Virus record (IMG/VR): IMGVR_UViG_3300045747_000054 | Location: 114,733 to 178,732 of that record | Source: a virus | Length of the DNA stretch: 64,000 bases | Reading direction: 5' to 3' (one strand) | Shown here: piece by piece, positions 22,308 to 32,919 of the stretch | Layout: every line of letters starts with the position of its first letter | Position numbering within the stretch: the stretch's first letter is position 1 | The notes under the pieces: model-generated | What the model saw: only the letters and a program-made list of their open reading frames with translations | Databases searched by the model: none | Told to the model about the DNA's origin: nothing | Program-made: the position numbers and the translations under genes

Positions 22308-25300
22308 TATGAAATACCTATACCGCTAATATACCACTCGTCTGCCGCAACTTTCATGATTGTCGCAATGCTATTCGCAGCCAAGTTTCTAGTTGGTGAT
22401 GCTGCGTTAGTTACTGACAACGAAGTTCCAAAGAATCTTATGGTTGTTGCAGAGAATGCTGTATTTATTTGCAAGTTTCCAGCACCACTTCCATTTACAA
22501 TGGTAAGAATGGTTCCAATTGTAAATGCGGTGTTGGCATTAGTATTAACTCTATAGTTGTGTGCTGTAGCACTGGTGTGATATACAACGTTTGCAGCATC
22601 TGGAAGTTTAAAGTCATAGTTTGCATTCTGAATATTTTGAGTTAGGTTCGTTGGACCCTGTGGACCAAGATTTCCTTGTGTACCTTGTGTACCAGCACCA
22701 GTTGCACCCTGTGTACCCTGAGTTCCTGTACCAGTGTTTCCTACAGTACCTTGTGTACCCTGAGTTCCTGTTCCAGCAGTTCCCTGAGTTCCTGTGCCAG
22801 TTGCTCCGAGTGTTCCTTGAGTACCTTGTGTTCCTGTTCCAGTTAGACCTTGAGTACCATTAGTTCCAGATGAACCTTGAGTTCCTTGTGTTCCTGCACC
22901 AGTTAGACCCTGAGTTCCTTGTGATCCAGTTGCACCTAGAGTTCCTTGTACACCTTGAGATCCAGTGGTTCCAAGTGTTCCTTGCGATCCTTGAGTTCCC
23001 TTTTCACCTTGTACACCTTGAGAACCTTGAGATCCAGTGGCACCTAGAGTTCCTTGGGTTCCTTGTGATCCAGTTGCTCCGAGTGTTCCTTGAGTGCCTT
23101 GTGATCCAGTGGCACCTAGAGTTCCTTGGGTTCCTTGTGATCCAGTTGCTCCGAGTGTTCCTTGAGTGCCTTGTGATCCAGTGGCACCTAGAGTTCCTTG
23201 AGTTCCTTGAGTTCCCTTTTCACCTTGTACACCCTGTGTTCCTTGAGATCCAGTGGCACCTAGAGTTCCTTGAGTGCCTTGTGATCCAGTGGCACCTAGA
23301 GTTCCTTGTACACCTTGAGAACCAAGTGTACCCTGAGTTCCCTTTTCACCCTGAACACCCTGTGTTCCTTGAGATCCAGTGGCACCTAGAGTTCCTTGAG
23401 TGCCTTGTGATCCAGTGGCACCTAGAGTTCCTTGTACACCCTGTGAACCAGTTGTTCCTAATGTGCCCTGTGTGCCTTGAGATCCTGTAGCACCTAGAGT
23501 TCCTTGGGTTCCTTGTGATCCAACTGCGCCCTGAGTTCCCTTTTCACCTTGAACACCCTGTGTACCTTGAGTTCCGGTAGTTCCAATTGTTCCCTGAACA
23601 CCTTGTGACCCTAAATCTCCTGCGCGAGCAAAGAACACAACCAGTGCTTCACTGGCAGTAAATGTTGTTCCAGAAATAAAGGTAACGGTTAGATCGTAAT
23701 ATCCTGCTGCCAATGTAGCAATACTTACAAAGAATTTGAGTGCAGATCCATCAGAAGGAATATTACTTTCGAAAGTAATGATACCCCTGTTAGTTGGATT
23801 TGTACTGTCGTCTAGTGCAGCTAACCACGCAGACCAGTCAGTGCTGAAAACGTCTGTATTAGTTACGTAGATGTGTGTTGCGCTCGCAATACTTCCCATA
23901 ACCTGATTGAATCTTACACCACCAGCACTTGTTGTTCCTGCCGCAGTTGAAGATGCATCATAGAAATATCTTAGACCACCTTTATCTCCAGATGCGCCTT
24001 GTGATCCCTGAGAACCAGTCGTACCCTGTGTACCTTGTGATCCAGTTGTACCCTGAGTGCCGACAGCACCTTGAGTTCCCTTTTCACCTTGAACACCTTG
24101 TGATCCTTGAGTGCCGACAGCACCTTGAGTTCCTAGAGTTCCCTGTACTCCTTGTGTTCCAACAGCACCCTGAGTTCCCTTTTCACCTTGAACACCTTGG
24201 GTGCCTTGAGAACCAGTCGCACCTAATGTTCCTTGAACACCTTGTGATCCTGTGGCACCAAGAGTTCCTTGAGTGCCTTGTGATCCTGTAGCACCAAGTG
24301 TTCCTTGAGTTCCTTGTGATCCAGTTGCTCCCAATGTACCCTGAACACCTTGTGATCCTTGAGTTCCCTTTTCACCTTGAACACCTTGTGTTCCTTGTGT
24401 ACCTAGAGTTCCCTGAACACCTTGTGAACCTTGGCTACCTGTTGCTCCAAGAGTTCCTTGTGATCCCTGTGTTCCTGTTAAACCTTGTGTCCCGATTGTT
24501 CCTTGTGTTCCCTGAGAACCAGTTGCACCGAATGTTCCTTGTGTGCCCTGTGTTCCAACAGCACCTTGAGTACCTTGTAATCCTGTTGCGCCTTGAGTTC
24601 CAACAGTTCCTTGAGTACCCTGTGTTCCCTTTTCACCTTGGACACCCTGTGTACCTTGTGAACCAGTCGCACCAAGTGTTCCTTGTGTTCCTTGACTTCC
24701 TGTAGCTCCTAGAGTTCCTTGTGTTCCTTGACTTCCAGTTGCTCCAAGTGTACCCTGAACACCTTGTGATCCAACAGTACCCTGAGTTCCGAATGTTCCT
24801 TGTGATCCCTGAGTTCCAATAGAACCTTGAACACCTTGTGATCCTGTTGCTCCAAGTGTACCCTGAACACCTTGTAATCCTGTAGCACCAAGAGTTCCTT
24901 GTGTTCCTTGTGAACCAACATTTCCTGTTGGTACAATTGTCCACGCAGTAAACGTACCAGATCCACCAATATAATCCGTAGTCCAACCTAATGTTGTTGT
25001 GGCATAACTAGTAATCAAACCTTCCATAAAGTTTGTTGGAGTTGCAGTGTTGTAAACACGAATGCGTTCTCCAACCTGAAATGCATTTGTTCCAGCCGCT
25101 TGAGAAACTGTAAGAGTGGATGCTCCAAGTGCTATTGTATCAGATGTTGTTGATGTTAGACCAAAGTATCCAGCACCAAGAGTTCCTTGTAGACCTTGTA
25201 CACCTAAAGTTCCCTGAGTTCCCTGTGAACCTACAGTACCTTGAACTCCTAGAGTACCTTGAGTTCCCTGTGATCCTGTAGCACCTAATGTGCCTTGAGT

Positions 25301-28300
25301 TCCCTGTAAACCAACAGCACCTTGAGTTCCTAGTGTTCCTTGTGATCCTTGAGTTCCCACAGCACCTTGAACGCCTAATGCACCCTGTGTTCCTTGAGAA
25401 CCAGTTAGACCCTGTGTTCCAACAGCACCTTGAGTTCCAAGTGTTCCTTGTAGACCTTGAGTTCCCTTTTCACCCTGAACACCTTGAATACCTTGAACTC
25501 CAAGAGTTCCTTGAACACCTTGTGATCCTACGAATCCTTGTGTACCGAATGTTCCTTGAGTACCCTGAATACCCAATGTTCCTTGTGAACCCTGTGATCC
25601 AACTGTACCTTGAGTTCCAAGAGTTCCTTGAATACCTTGAGAACCAAGAGTACCCTGAGATCCTTGAGAACCAACAAAACCTTGAGTTCCTAGTGTGCCC
25701 TGTAGACCCTGTGTTCCAATTGTACCTTGTGTGCCCTGAGAACCAGTTATGCCCTGTGATCCAACAGTTCCTTGAGTTCCCTGAGAACCTGTTGATCCAA
25801 GTGTTCCTTGAGTGCCCTGAGAACCAACAGTTCCCTGAGATCCTTGAGAACCAACAGAACCTTGAGTTCCTAGTGTGCCCTGTAGACCCTGAGTTCCCTT
25901 TTCACCTTGAACACCCTGAGAACCTTGAGTTCCAGTTAGACCCTGTACGCCTAATGTACCTTGTGAACCAGTAGTTCCCTGTGTACCCTGAGTTCCTAGT
26001 GTTCCTTGAACGCCTAATGCACCCTGTGTTCCTTGAGAACCAGTTAGACCCTGTGTTCCAACAGCACCTTGAGTTCCAAGTGTTCCTTGTAGACCTTGTG
26101 ATCCAACTGCACCCTGAGTGCCTTGTGATCCAACGGTGCCTTGTGTACCAAATGTTCCTTGTAGCCCCTGTACACCTAGAGTTCCTTGTGAACCTTGCGT
26201 ACCAACCAGACCTTGACTTCCAAGAGTTCCTTGAATACCTTGAGAACCAAGAGTACCCTGAGTGCCTTGTGTACCAACAGCACCCTGAGTTCCAATAGTT
26301 CCTTGAGATCCTTGTGTTCCCTTTTCACCCTGAACACCTTGAGATCCTTGTGTGCCGACAGCACCTTGAATTCCTTGAGTTCCTTGAGAACCAGTTGATC
26401 CAAGTGTACCTTGAACACCCTGTGAACCAGTTGTTCCTAATGTGCCCTGTGTGCCTTGAGATCCTGTAGCACCTAGAGTTCCTTGTGTACCCTGTGTTCC
26501 CTTTTCACCTTGAACACCCTGTGATCCTTGTGATCCGGTGGTTCCAAGTGTACCTTGCATTCCTTGAATACCAATAGTTCCTTGTGTACCCTGTAAACCA
26601 GTTGTTCCCTGTGTTCCTATGATAGCAGAAGTATTGACACTGAATGAAACATTTGTTTGACGAGTTCCATTTGCAGTAGCCGAAACGTTTATTGTAGAGG
26701 TATTGTTAAAGTTGAGGTTGGCATTCGCAAGTATTAAATTTCCACTGGCATAAACAGCAACAGTATTTGCTGCATTGTTTGCTTGGTCTACAAGATCCCA
26801 CTGCGAACCAAATGGTCCAACGGTTAATGATTTGAAAAACTGTACGTTGCCTCGTAACTGAATATTTGGACCAGAAGAATGTCCAATCCAGATGCCATTA
26901 AGAGATCCATTCGGATCAGTTAATACGGACAAGAAATCTTGGGTAACTCCAGATTCAGAATACACACTTCCAAAGAAATTATTTCCACTAGCCCAATACT
27001 TGAATGCTGTATTCCATACACTAGTCTGAGAATCACTATAATATATTGTACCTGGGTTAGTTGTAAATGAAGTGGCATACGATACATCTGGAATAATACT
27101 TCCAACGACATGTATGCCATAAGTGTTAGAATTATAAGTTGCAAATGTATTTGTTGCAACATTAAATGTTAAATTTATAGAACCGGCAGGTGAACCTTGA
27201 TTGTTGAATATGATCTGAGTATTTGCGCCACCAACAGGACCGACAAGACCTTGTGTACCTTGTAAACCAAAAGTTCCCTGTGATCCTTGAGTTCCTACGG
27301 TACCTTGTGTACCAAGAGTTCCTTGTGAACCTTGAGTTCCTTTTTCACCTTGTACACCTTGTGTACCCTGAGATCCAGTTGTTCCAAGTGTTCCTTGTGT
27401 ACCCTGAGAACCAGTTGTACCAAGAGTTCCTTGTGAACCTTGAGTCCCTTTTTCACCTTGGACGCCTTGTGTACCTTGTGATCCTGTGGCACCAAGAGTT
27501 CCCTGAACACCTTGTGATCCTTGAGAACCAGTAGCTCCTAGAGTACCTTGTGTACCCTGTGATCCAGTGACTCCAATTGTTCCTTGTGTACCTTGTGATC
27601 CTGTAGTTCCCAAAGTTCCTTGGGTACCTTGACTTCCAGTTGCTCCAAGTGTACCTTGAGATCCCTGAGTTCCCTTTTCACCTTGGACACCTTGTGATCC
27701 CTGTGTTCCAACAGAACCTTGTGATCCTAGAGTACCTTGTGTTCCTTGTGAACCTGTTACACCAATTGTTCCTTGAGTGCCCTGAGTTCCTTTTTCACCT
27801 TGAACACCTTGCGAACCTTGAGTACCAACAGTTCCTTGCGTACCTTGTGATCCAGTTGCTCCGGTTGTACCTTGAGGACCAGTGACGTTACCAGCATCTG
27901 CAAATCCACCAACAGGTCCAGTTCCCGTATATGTCCACAAGTGACCAGTATCTGTTGCAATGAATCCATCACCTAAAACTGGAGAAGGATCGGCAGCAGC
28001 GAAGTTAGGAGCATTAGCAGTTGGAACGGAACCTTTAATATTAATAGATGTTCCATCATTACCTTTAACACCTTGGACACCCTGCATACCTTGTACACCA
28101 AGAGTACCTTGTGTACCTTGAATAGATGTGCCTTGTGTTCCCTGAGTTCCTTTTTCACCTTGAACACCTTGCGAACCTTGAGTACCAGTGGTTCCTTGTG
28201 ATCCAATGGTTCCTTGTGTTCCTTGTGTTCCCTGAGATCCTGTAGCACCTAGAGTTCCTTGTACACCTTGTGTTCCCTGTGATCCAGTGGTTCCTTGAGA

Positions 28301-31300
28301 ACCTAGTGTTCCTTGTAATCCCTGTGATCCAATAGTTCCTTGAGTGCCCTGAGAACCAGTTGCACCAAGTGTTCCTTGCGATCCTTGAGTACCCTTTTCA
28401 CCTTGAACACCCTGAGAACCTTGAGTACCAAATGTACCCTGAGAACCTTGAGTTCCAGTTGATCCTAATGAACCTTGAACACCTTGAGATCCTTGTGAAC
28501 CTATCGTTCCTTGCGAACCTACAGTTCCTTGTAATCCCTGAGTACCAGTAGTTCCCTGTGATCCAATAGTTCCTTGTGTGCCTTGTGACCCCGTGGCACC
28601 TAATGTTCCTTGCGTACCCTGAGAACCAACAGTCCCCTGAGATCCTTGAGAACCAGTTACTCCGAGTGTACCTTGGACACCCTGTATTCCAGTTAGACCT
28701 TGTACACCAAGAGTTCCTTGTAATCCTTGAGTTCCAAGTGTTCCTTGTGTACCCTGTAATCCTACAGTACCTTGAGTTCCGAATGTACCTTGAGTTCCCT
28801 GTGATCCTAGAATACCTTGAGTTCCAAGTGTTCCTTGTAGACCCTGTGATCCTACAATTCCTTGTGATCCTAGTGTTCCTTGTGAGCCAACAATTCCTTG
28901 TGATCCTTGTGTTCCAGTTAGACCTTGCGAACCAAGTGTGCCTTGAGTGCCTTGTGTTCCAGTCGCACCGATTGTGCCCTGAGTTCCCTGTGATCCAGTG
29001 GTTCCTAGAGTTCCTTGAACTCCCTGCGATCCTTGTAATCCCTGTGTTCCAGTTAGACCTTGAGATCCAATTGTTCCTTGTAAACCTTGTGAACCAGTTG
29101 ATCCTTGAGTACCTTGTGAACCTTGAGATCCTGTTAAACCTTGAGATCCACTTGCACCTTGCAAACCCTGAGAACCTGTTGCTCCAAGTGTGCCCTGTGT
29201 TCCTTGTGAACCTAGAGTTCCTTGTAATCCCTGTGTTCCTTGCGATCCAGTTGCACCTAGAGTTCCTTGTGAACCTTGAGATCCTGTAGCGCCAAGTGTT
29301 CCTTGAGTGCCTTGTGAACCAGTTGCTCCTAGTGTTCCCTGTACACCTTGAGTTCCAATTGTCCCCTGTACACCTTGTGATCCCTGTGAACCAACAGAAC
29401 CTTGAGTGCCTTGTGTTCCAGTTAGACCTTGTGATCCAATTGTTCCTTGAGTGCCCTGAGAACCATTAGTTCCAATTGTACCTTGGGTACCCTGAGTTCC
29501 TTTTTCACCTTGAACACCTTGCGAACCTTGTGTGCCAACCCCACCCTGTGTTCCTTGAGATCCATTTGTTCCAGTCGTACCTTGAGGTCCGGTTACGTTT
29601 CCTGCGTCTGTGAATCCACCAACAGGACCACTTCCAGTATATGTCCACAAATGTCCTGTGTCTGTTGCAATATATCCATCACCAAGAGTTGGAGAAGGAT
29701 CGGCTGCTGCGAAGTTCGAAGCATTGGCAGTTGGAACAGAACCCTTAATGTTGATAGATGTTCCATCATTACCCTTGACACCCTGAACACCTTGCATTCC
29801 CTGCGAACCTGTTGTACCTTGTGCAGATCCAATGACACTGAACGCAATATTTGCATTTCCAGAAACACCAGAACTTACGACAACTGATACTGTAGCAGTG
29901 TTAACGAAATTTAGTGATTGGTTATTGAGAGTAGATCCACCATTCGAAGATACCGATACACTGTTCGCTGCTGTATTAATCGAGTTAGCAAGATCCATTC
30001 CAGAAACAGTCACGAACGTTTTTGCATTTACAACACCAGTAGTTGCAAGAAGATTTCCTGTCGAAGTATTACCAGTAACTGTAAGTGCAGTTCCAGTTCC
30101 AGATACAGTCTTTATCGTGACGCCAGTTGCAGAAACGTTCAGTACATAGTTTCCGTTTGCCATCAAGGCAACACCACTATTACCGCTTACCTGTAACTGT
30201 GTAAAGTTTCTTGAGTTTGCTCCGATATATCCCGCTGCAATATTCCAACCCGCTTGTGCGCCTTGTGCAGCAACATAGAAATTTAAGAATCTGGATATAC
30301 CAGTTCCGAGAGTATCATTCCAAATATTTACTGGTGCTGTATTGGCAGCAGAACCATCGAAATAGAATGTAGCAGAACCATTCTGCACTGTGATCATTTC
30401 ATACTTGTTGATCATCCACGGATATGTGGTGTTTAAATTATTTGGTGGACCAGCATAATTTGTTTCATATAATGTGAGTGCTGGACCAGTTACAGAAGGT
30501 TCTACTGTGAAAGATCCAGTCGCAGCAGAGAATGATCCTGGAAATATTACTGCGCCACCAAAAAGGGACATTCCAACCGTGCTATTCACACTGAAATTCA
30601 TGTATGATTGACCAGTAGCATTACCGATCCCACCCGGACCTCTTAGATTGAAATTTGCTATTCCAGTATCAGTAGTACTAGCAATATAATCATAACTAAT
30701 TTCTATATCATTTACGTTGGTTGGTGCATCATTTGGTGGAATAGTTAATCCAACTTTTAGAGCGCCATAAATTCCCAATGAATAATCGGTTGCCCCAGAA
30801 CTCTGGAAAAATGCTTTATCACCAAATGTCATGGTGTTTGATGCAATGTTATATGTTAGATATGGAGATCCATTGGCAATACCATTATTGTTAAACAATA
30901 TTTGAGTATTGGCACCACCAGTCGGACCAATTAAACCTTGAGTTCCCTGTGAACCAGATGTACCTTGGGTTCCTTTTTCACCCTGAATACCCTGCACACC
31001 TTGTGATCCTGTTGCACCTAATGTACCCTGCACACCTTGTGAACCAGTTGCTCCAAGTGTTCCTTGAACACCTTGTGATCCTTGAGTTCCCTTTTCACCT
31101 TGAACACCCTGAGTTCCTTGTGAACCAGTTGCACCTAATGTGCCCTGAGTTCCTTGTGTTCCGGCAGATCCAGCACCTTGTGTTCCCTGTAAACCTAGAG
31201 TTCCTTGAACACCTTGTGTACCAGCAGTTCCGGCACCCTGAGTTCCTTGAATACCGAATGTTCCCTGCGACCCTTGTGTGCCTACAGAACCTGCACCTTG

Positions 31301-32887
31301 TGTTCCTTGTACTCCCGTTCCAGTAAGACCCTGAACACCAAGAGTCCCTTGTGTGCCCTGAGTTCCAGTACCAGTTAGACCTTGTGTTCCTTGTGTACCA
31401 GTTCCAGTTAGACCTTGTGATCCTTGTGAACCATTAACACCAGAGGTTCCTTGTGTACCTTGAGTTCCAGATCCAGTTAGACCTTGTGTTCCCTGTGATC
31501 CAGTAGAACCTAGTGTTCCTTGTGTACCTTGAGAACCTGCACCTGTTGCACCTTGTGTACCTTGAGTACCGGCAGTACCCGCACCTTGTGTTCCTTGAAT
31601 ACCTTGTGTACCGGGAGTTCCAACACCTTGTGTTCCTTGAATACCTTGAACACCAAGAGTTCCTTGAACACCCTGTGCGCCAGTTCCAGTAAGACCTTGT
31701 GTTCCGAATGTTCCTTGCAGACCTTGTGATCCAATAGTACCCTGTGTTCCTTGTGTACCAGATCCAGTAAGACCTTGTGTTCCAAGTGTTCCTTGTAATC
31801 CTTGTGAACCAACGATACCTTGAGTGCCAAGTGTTCCTTGTAGACCTTGAGTTCCTTTTTCACCTTGGACACCTTGAGATCCTTGTGAACCAGTTGTTCC
31901 TTGAGATCCTACAGCACCTTGAGTTCCTTGTGAACCTTGTGAACCTGTTGTTCCAAGAGTTCCTTGAATACCTTGAGAACCAGTTGCACCTAATGTGCCC
32001 TGAGTTCCCTGTGTTCCTTTTTCACCCTGAACACCTTGTGATCCTTGAGTTCCGAATGTTCCTTGTGAACCAACAGTTCCCTGTGTTCCCTTTTCACCTT
32101 GGACACCTTGTGTTCCCTGAGTACCAATGGTTCCCTGTGATCCAACAGTTCCCTGAGTACCTTGTGATCCTGTGACACCTAATGAACCTTGAACACCCTG
32201 AGATCCCTGAGATCCTGTTGTTCCCTGAGTTCCTTGTGATCCTGTTGCACCTTGAGTGCCTTGTGTGCCGAACGAACCTTGTGTTCCAGTTGTACCCTGC
32301 GATCCTTGTGATCCAGTCGCACCTTGAGTGCCTTGTGTTCCCTGCGTGCCGAATGAACCTTGGGTACCAGTTAGACCTTGTGAACCTGTTGTTCCCTGAG
32401 TTCCTTGCAATCCAACAGAACCTTGTGTTCCAACTGAACCCTGTACACCAAATGTTCCTTGAGATCCTTGTGAACCAACAGTGCCTTGTGTACCTTGTGC
32501 GCCGACTGCACCTTGTGTACCAAATGCTCCTTGAGTTCCAGTGAAACCTTGAATTCCAATTGCACCTTGAACACCTTGTGATCCAGTCAGTCCAATGGAT
32601 CCTTGTGCGCCTTGTGGACCTGAGATGTTTCCACCATCAACCCAAAGAGATCCACTCCAAACCCAAAGATGTCCATTGTCAATTGCGATGTAAGAATCAC
32701 CAGCAGAACCAACATAAGAACTTGGATATCCAGGAAGTGAAGTAAATGTTGGAACACTTCCTTTGATTACGATACCAGATCCAGCAATACCTTGTGCACC
32801 AGTCGCTCCAATACCTTGAACACCCTGCACACCTTGTGCGCCGGGAGGTAATTGGCTGGCTAATACTTGCTCGATTGGAAATGTCAT
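22307..32887 (-). CDS. Giant multi-domain collagen-like fibre protein (3526 residues)
   Basis: One uninterrupted frame fills 10.6 kb. Six Gly-X-Y blocks (residues about 93-652, 1103-1600, 1673-1886, 2093-2575, 2656-2966, 3093-3413) total roughly 2,400 residues, mostly GTQ, GSQ, GTL and GAT triplets with periodic GEKGTQG. Between them lie globular domains: a KGSVPT...GHLW domain three times (about 41-93, 1030-1103, 1600-1673), domains at about 653-1023, 1886-2093, 2575-2656 and 2966-3093, and a C-terminal head ending ADEWYISGIGIS. Gly-X-Y proteins trimerise as triple helices. The size and late promoter point to a very long virion fibre. It sits where T4 has genes 9-12. Attachment site and receptor are unknown. 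Confidence 0.85.
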   Translation of the reverse strand: MTFPIEQVLASQLPPGAQGVQGVQGIGATGAQGIAGSGIVIKGSVPTFTSLPGYPSSYVGSAGDSYIAIDNGHLWVWSGSLWVDGGNISGPQGAQGSIGLTGSQGVQGAIGIQGFTGTQGAFGTQGAVGAQGTQGTVGSQGSQGTFGVQGSVGTQGSVGLQGTQGTTGSQGLTGTQGSFGTQGTQGTQGATGSQGSQGTTGTQGSFGTQGTQGATGSQGTQGTTGSQGSQGVQGSLGVTGSQGTQGTVGSQGTIGTQGTQGVQGEKGTQGTVGSQGTFGTQGSQGVQGEKGTQGTQGTLGATGSQGIQGTLGTTGSQGSQGTQGAVGSQGTTGSQGSQGVQGEKGTQGLQGTLGTQGIVGSQGLQGTLGTQGLTGSGTQGTQGTIGSQGLQGTFGTQGLTGTGAQGVQGTLGVQGIQGTQGVGTPGTQGIQGTQGAGTAGTQGTQGATGAGSQGTQGTLGSTGSQGTQGLTGSGTQGTQGTSGVNGSQGSQGLTGTGTQGTQGLTGTGTQGTQGTLGVQGLTGTGVQGTQGAGSVGTQGSQGTFGIQGTQGAGTAGTQGVQGTLGLQGTQGAGSAGTQGTQGTLGATGSQGTQGVQGEKGTQGSQGVQGTLGATGSQGVQGTLGATGSQGVQGIQGEKGTQGTSGSQGTQGLIGPTGGANTQILFNNNGIANGSPYLTYNIASNTMTFGDKAFFQSSGATDYSLGIYGALKVGLTIPPNDAPTNVNDIEISYDYIASTTDTGIANFNLRGPGGIGNATGQSYMNFSVNSTVGMSLFGGAVIFPGSFSAATGSFTVEPSVTGPALTLYETNYAGPPNNLNTTYPWMINKYEMITVQNGSATFYFDGSAANTAPVNIWNDTLGTGISRFLNFYVAAQGAQAGWNIAAGYIGANSRNFTQLQVSGNSGVALMANGNYVLNVSATGVTIKTVSGTGTALTVTGNTSTGNLLATTGVVNAKTFVTVSGMDLANSINTAANSVSVSSNGGSTLNNQSLNFVNTATVSVVVSSGVSGNANIAFSVIGSAQGTTGSQGMQGVQGVKGNDGTSINIKGSVPTANASNFAAADPSPTLGDGYIATDTGHLWTYTGSGPVGGFTDAGNVTGPQGTTGTNGSQGTQGGVGTQGSQGVQGEKGTQGTQGTIGTNGSQGTQGTIGSQGLTGTQGTQGSVGSQGSQGVQGTIGTQGVQGTLGATGSQGTQGTLGATGSQGSQGTLGATGSQGTQGLQGTLGSQGTQGTLGATGSQGLQGASGSQGLTGSQGSQGTQGSTGSQGLQGTIGSQGLTGTQGLQGSQGVQGTLGTTGSQGTQGTIGATGTQGTQGTLGSQGLTGTQGSQGIVGSQGTLGSQGIVGSQGLQGTLGTQGILGSQGTQGTFGTQGTVGLQGTQGTLGTQGLQGTLGVQGLTGIQGVQGTLGVTGSQGSQGTVGSQGTQGTLGATGSQGTQGTIGSQGTTGTQGLQGTVGSQGTIGSQGSQGVQGSLGSTGTQGSQGTFGTQGSQGVQGEKGTQGSQGTLGATGSQGTQGTIGSQGLQGTLGSQGTTGSQGTQGVQGTLGATGSQGTQGTQGTIGSQGTTGTQGSQGVQGEKGTQGTQGTSIQGTQGTLGVQGMQGVQGVKGNDGTSINIKGSVPTANAPNFAAADPSPVLGDGFIATDTGHLWTYTGTGPVGGFADAGNVTGPQGTTGATGSQGTQGTVGTQGSQGVQGEKGTQGTQGTIGVTGSQGTQGTLGSQGSVGTQGSQGVQGEKGTQGSQGTLGATGSQGTQGTLGTTGSQGTQGTIGVTGSQGTQGTLGATGSQGSQGVQGTLGATGSQGTQGVQGEKGTQGSQGTLGTTGSQGTQGTLGTTGSQGTQGVQGEKGTQGSQGTLGTQGTVGTQGSQGTFGLQGTQGLVGPVGGANTQIIFNNQGSPAGSINLTFNVATNTFATYNSNTYGIHVVGSIIPDVSYATSFTTNPGTIYYSDSQTSVWNTAFKYWASGNNFFGSVYSESGVTQDFLSVLTDPNGSLNGIWIGHSSGPNIQLRGNVQFFKSLTVGPFGSQWDLVDQANNAANTVAVYASGNLILANANLNFNNTSTINVSATANGTRQTNVSFSVNTSAIIGTQGTTGLQGTQGTIGIQGMQGTLGTTGSQGSQGVQGEKGTQGTQGTLGATGSQGTQGTLGTTGSQGVQGTLGSTGSQGTQGIQGAVGTQGSQGVQGEKGTQGSQGTIGTQGAVGTQGTQGTLGSQGIQGTLGSQGLVGTQGSQGTLGVQGLQGTFGTQGTVGSQGTQGAVGSQGLQGTLGTQGAVGTQGLTGSQGTQGALGVQGTLGTQGTQGTTGSQGTLGVQGLTGTQGSQGVQGEKGTQGLQGTLGTQGSVGSQGSQGTVGSQGTQGTLGSTGSQGTQGTVGSQGITGSQGTQGTIGTQGLQGTLGTQGFVGSQGSQGTLGSQGIQGTLGTQGTVGSQGSQGTLGIQGTQGTFGTQGFVGSQGVQGTLGVQGIQGVQGEKGTQGLQGTLGTQGAVGTQGLTGSQGTQGALGVQGAVGTQGSQGTLGTQGAVGLQGTQGTLGATGSQGTQGTLGVQGTVGSQGTQGTLGVQGLQGTLGAGYFGLTSTTSDTIALGASTLTVSQAAGTNAFQVGERIRVYNTATPTNFMEGLITSYATTTLGWTTDYIGGSGTFTAWTIVPTGNVGSQGTQGTLGATGLQGVQGTLGATGSQGVQGSIGTQGSQGTFGTQGTVGSQGVQGTLGATGSQGTQGTLGATGSQGTQGTLGATGSQGTQGVQGEKGTQGTQGTVGTQGATGLQGTQGAVGTQGTQGTFGATGSQGTQGTIGTQGLTGTQGSQGTLGATGSQGSQGVQGTLGTQGTQGVQGEKGTQGSQGVQGTLGATGSQGTQGTLGATGSQGTQGTLGATGSQGVQGTLGATGSQGTQGVQGEKGTQGAVGTQGVQGTLGTQGAVGTQGSQGVQGEKGTQGAVGTQGTTGSQGTQGTTGSQGSQGASGDKGGLRYFYDASSTAAGTTSAGGVRFNQVMGSIASATHIYVTNTDVFSTDWSAWLAALDDSTNPTNRGIITFESNIPSDGSALKFFVSIATLAAGYYDLTVTFISGTTFTASEALVVFFARAGDLGSQGVQGTIGTTGTQGTQGVQGEKGTQGAVGSQGTQGTLGATGSQGTQGTLGTTGSQGVQGTLGATGSQGTQGTLGATGSQGTQGVQGEKGTQGTLGSQGVQGTLGATGSQGTQGTLGATGSQGTQGVQGEKGTQGTQGTLGATGSQGTQGTLGATGSQGTQGTLGATGSQGTQGTLGATGSQGTQGTLGATGSQGSQGVQGEKGTQGSQGTLGTTGSQGVQGTLGATGSQGTQGLTGAGTQGTQGSSGTNGTQGLTGTGTQGTQGTLGATGTGTQGTAGTGTQGTQGTVGNTGTGTQGTQGATGAGTQGTQGNLGPQGPTNLTQNIQNANYDFKLPDAANVVYHTSATAHNYRVNTNANTAFTIGTILTIVNGSGAGNLQINTAFSATTIRFFGTSLSVTNAASPTRNLAANSIATIMKVAADEWYISGIGIS
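22650..32640. repeat. Collagen-coding repeat arrays with 9-bp periodicity
   Basis: The six Gly-X-Y coding blocks show strict 9-bp periodicity and many longer direct repeats, such as the 12-residue unit GTQGTLGATGSQ. Two 72-bp units at 23,041-23,112 and 23,113-23,184 are identical. A 95-bp segment at 25,365-25,459 recurs at 26,004-26,098, offset 639 bp (71 x 9). Such arrays expand and contract in frame and are hard to assemble from short reads. Confidence 0.9.
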
Positions 32888-32911
32888 TTAGAAATCGTTC
32901 CTGTTTCTTTC

Positions 32912-32919
32912 TATTTATA
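32912..32919 (-). promoter_or_regulatory. T4-type late promoter (TATAAATA) for the giant fibre gene
   Basis: The minus strand reads ATCTATAAATAGAAAG. It is an exact octamer 25 nt before the 10.6-kb gene, overlapping the stop region of the upstream collagen-like gene. It gives the giant fibre and its downstream partners their own late transcription. Confidence 0.75.

Noticed and set aside
22650-32640. Regular repeats resembling a CRISPR or satellite array
   Set aside because: The period is 9 bp, fully in frame, and translates to Gly-X-Y collagen triplets; there are no conserved direct repeats with unique spacers.
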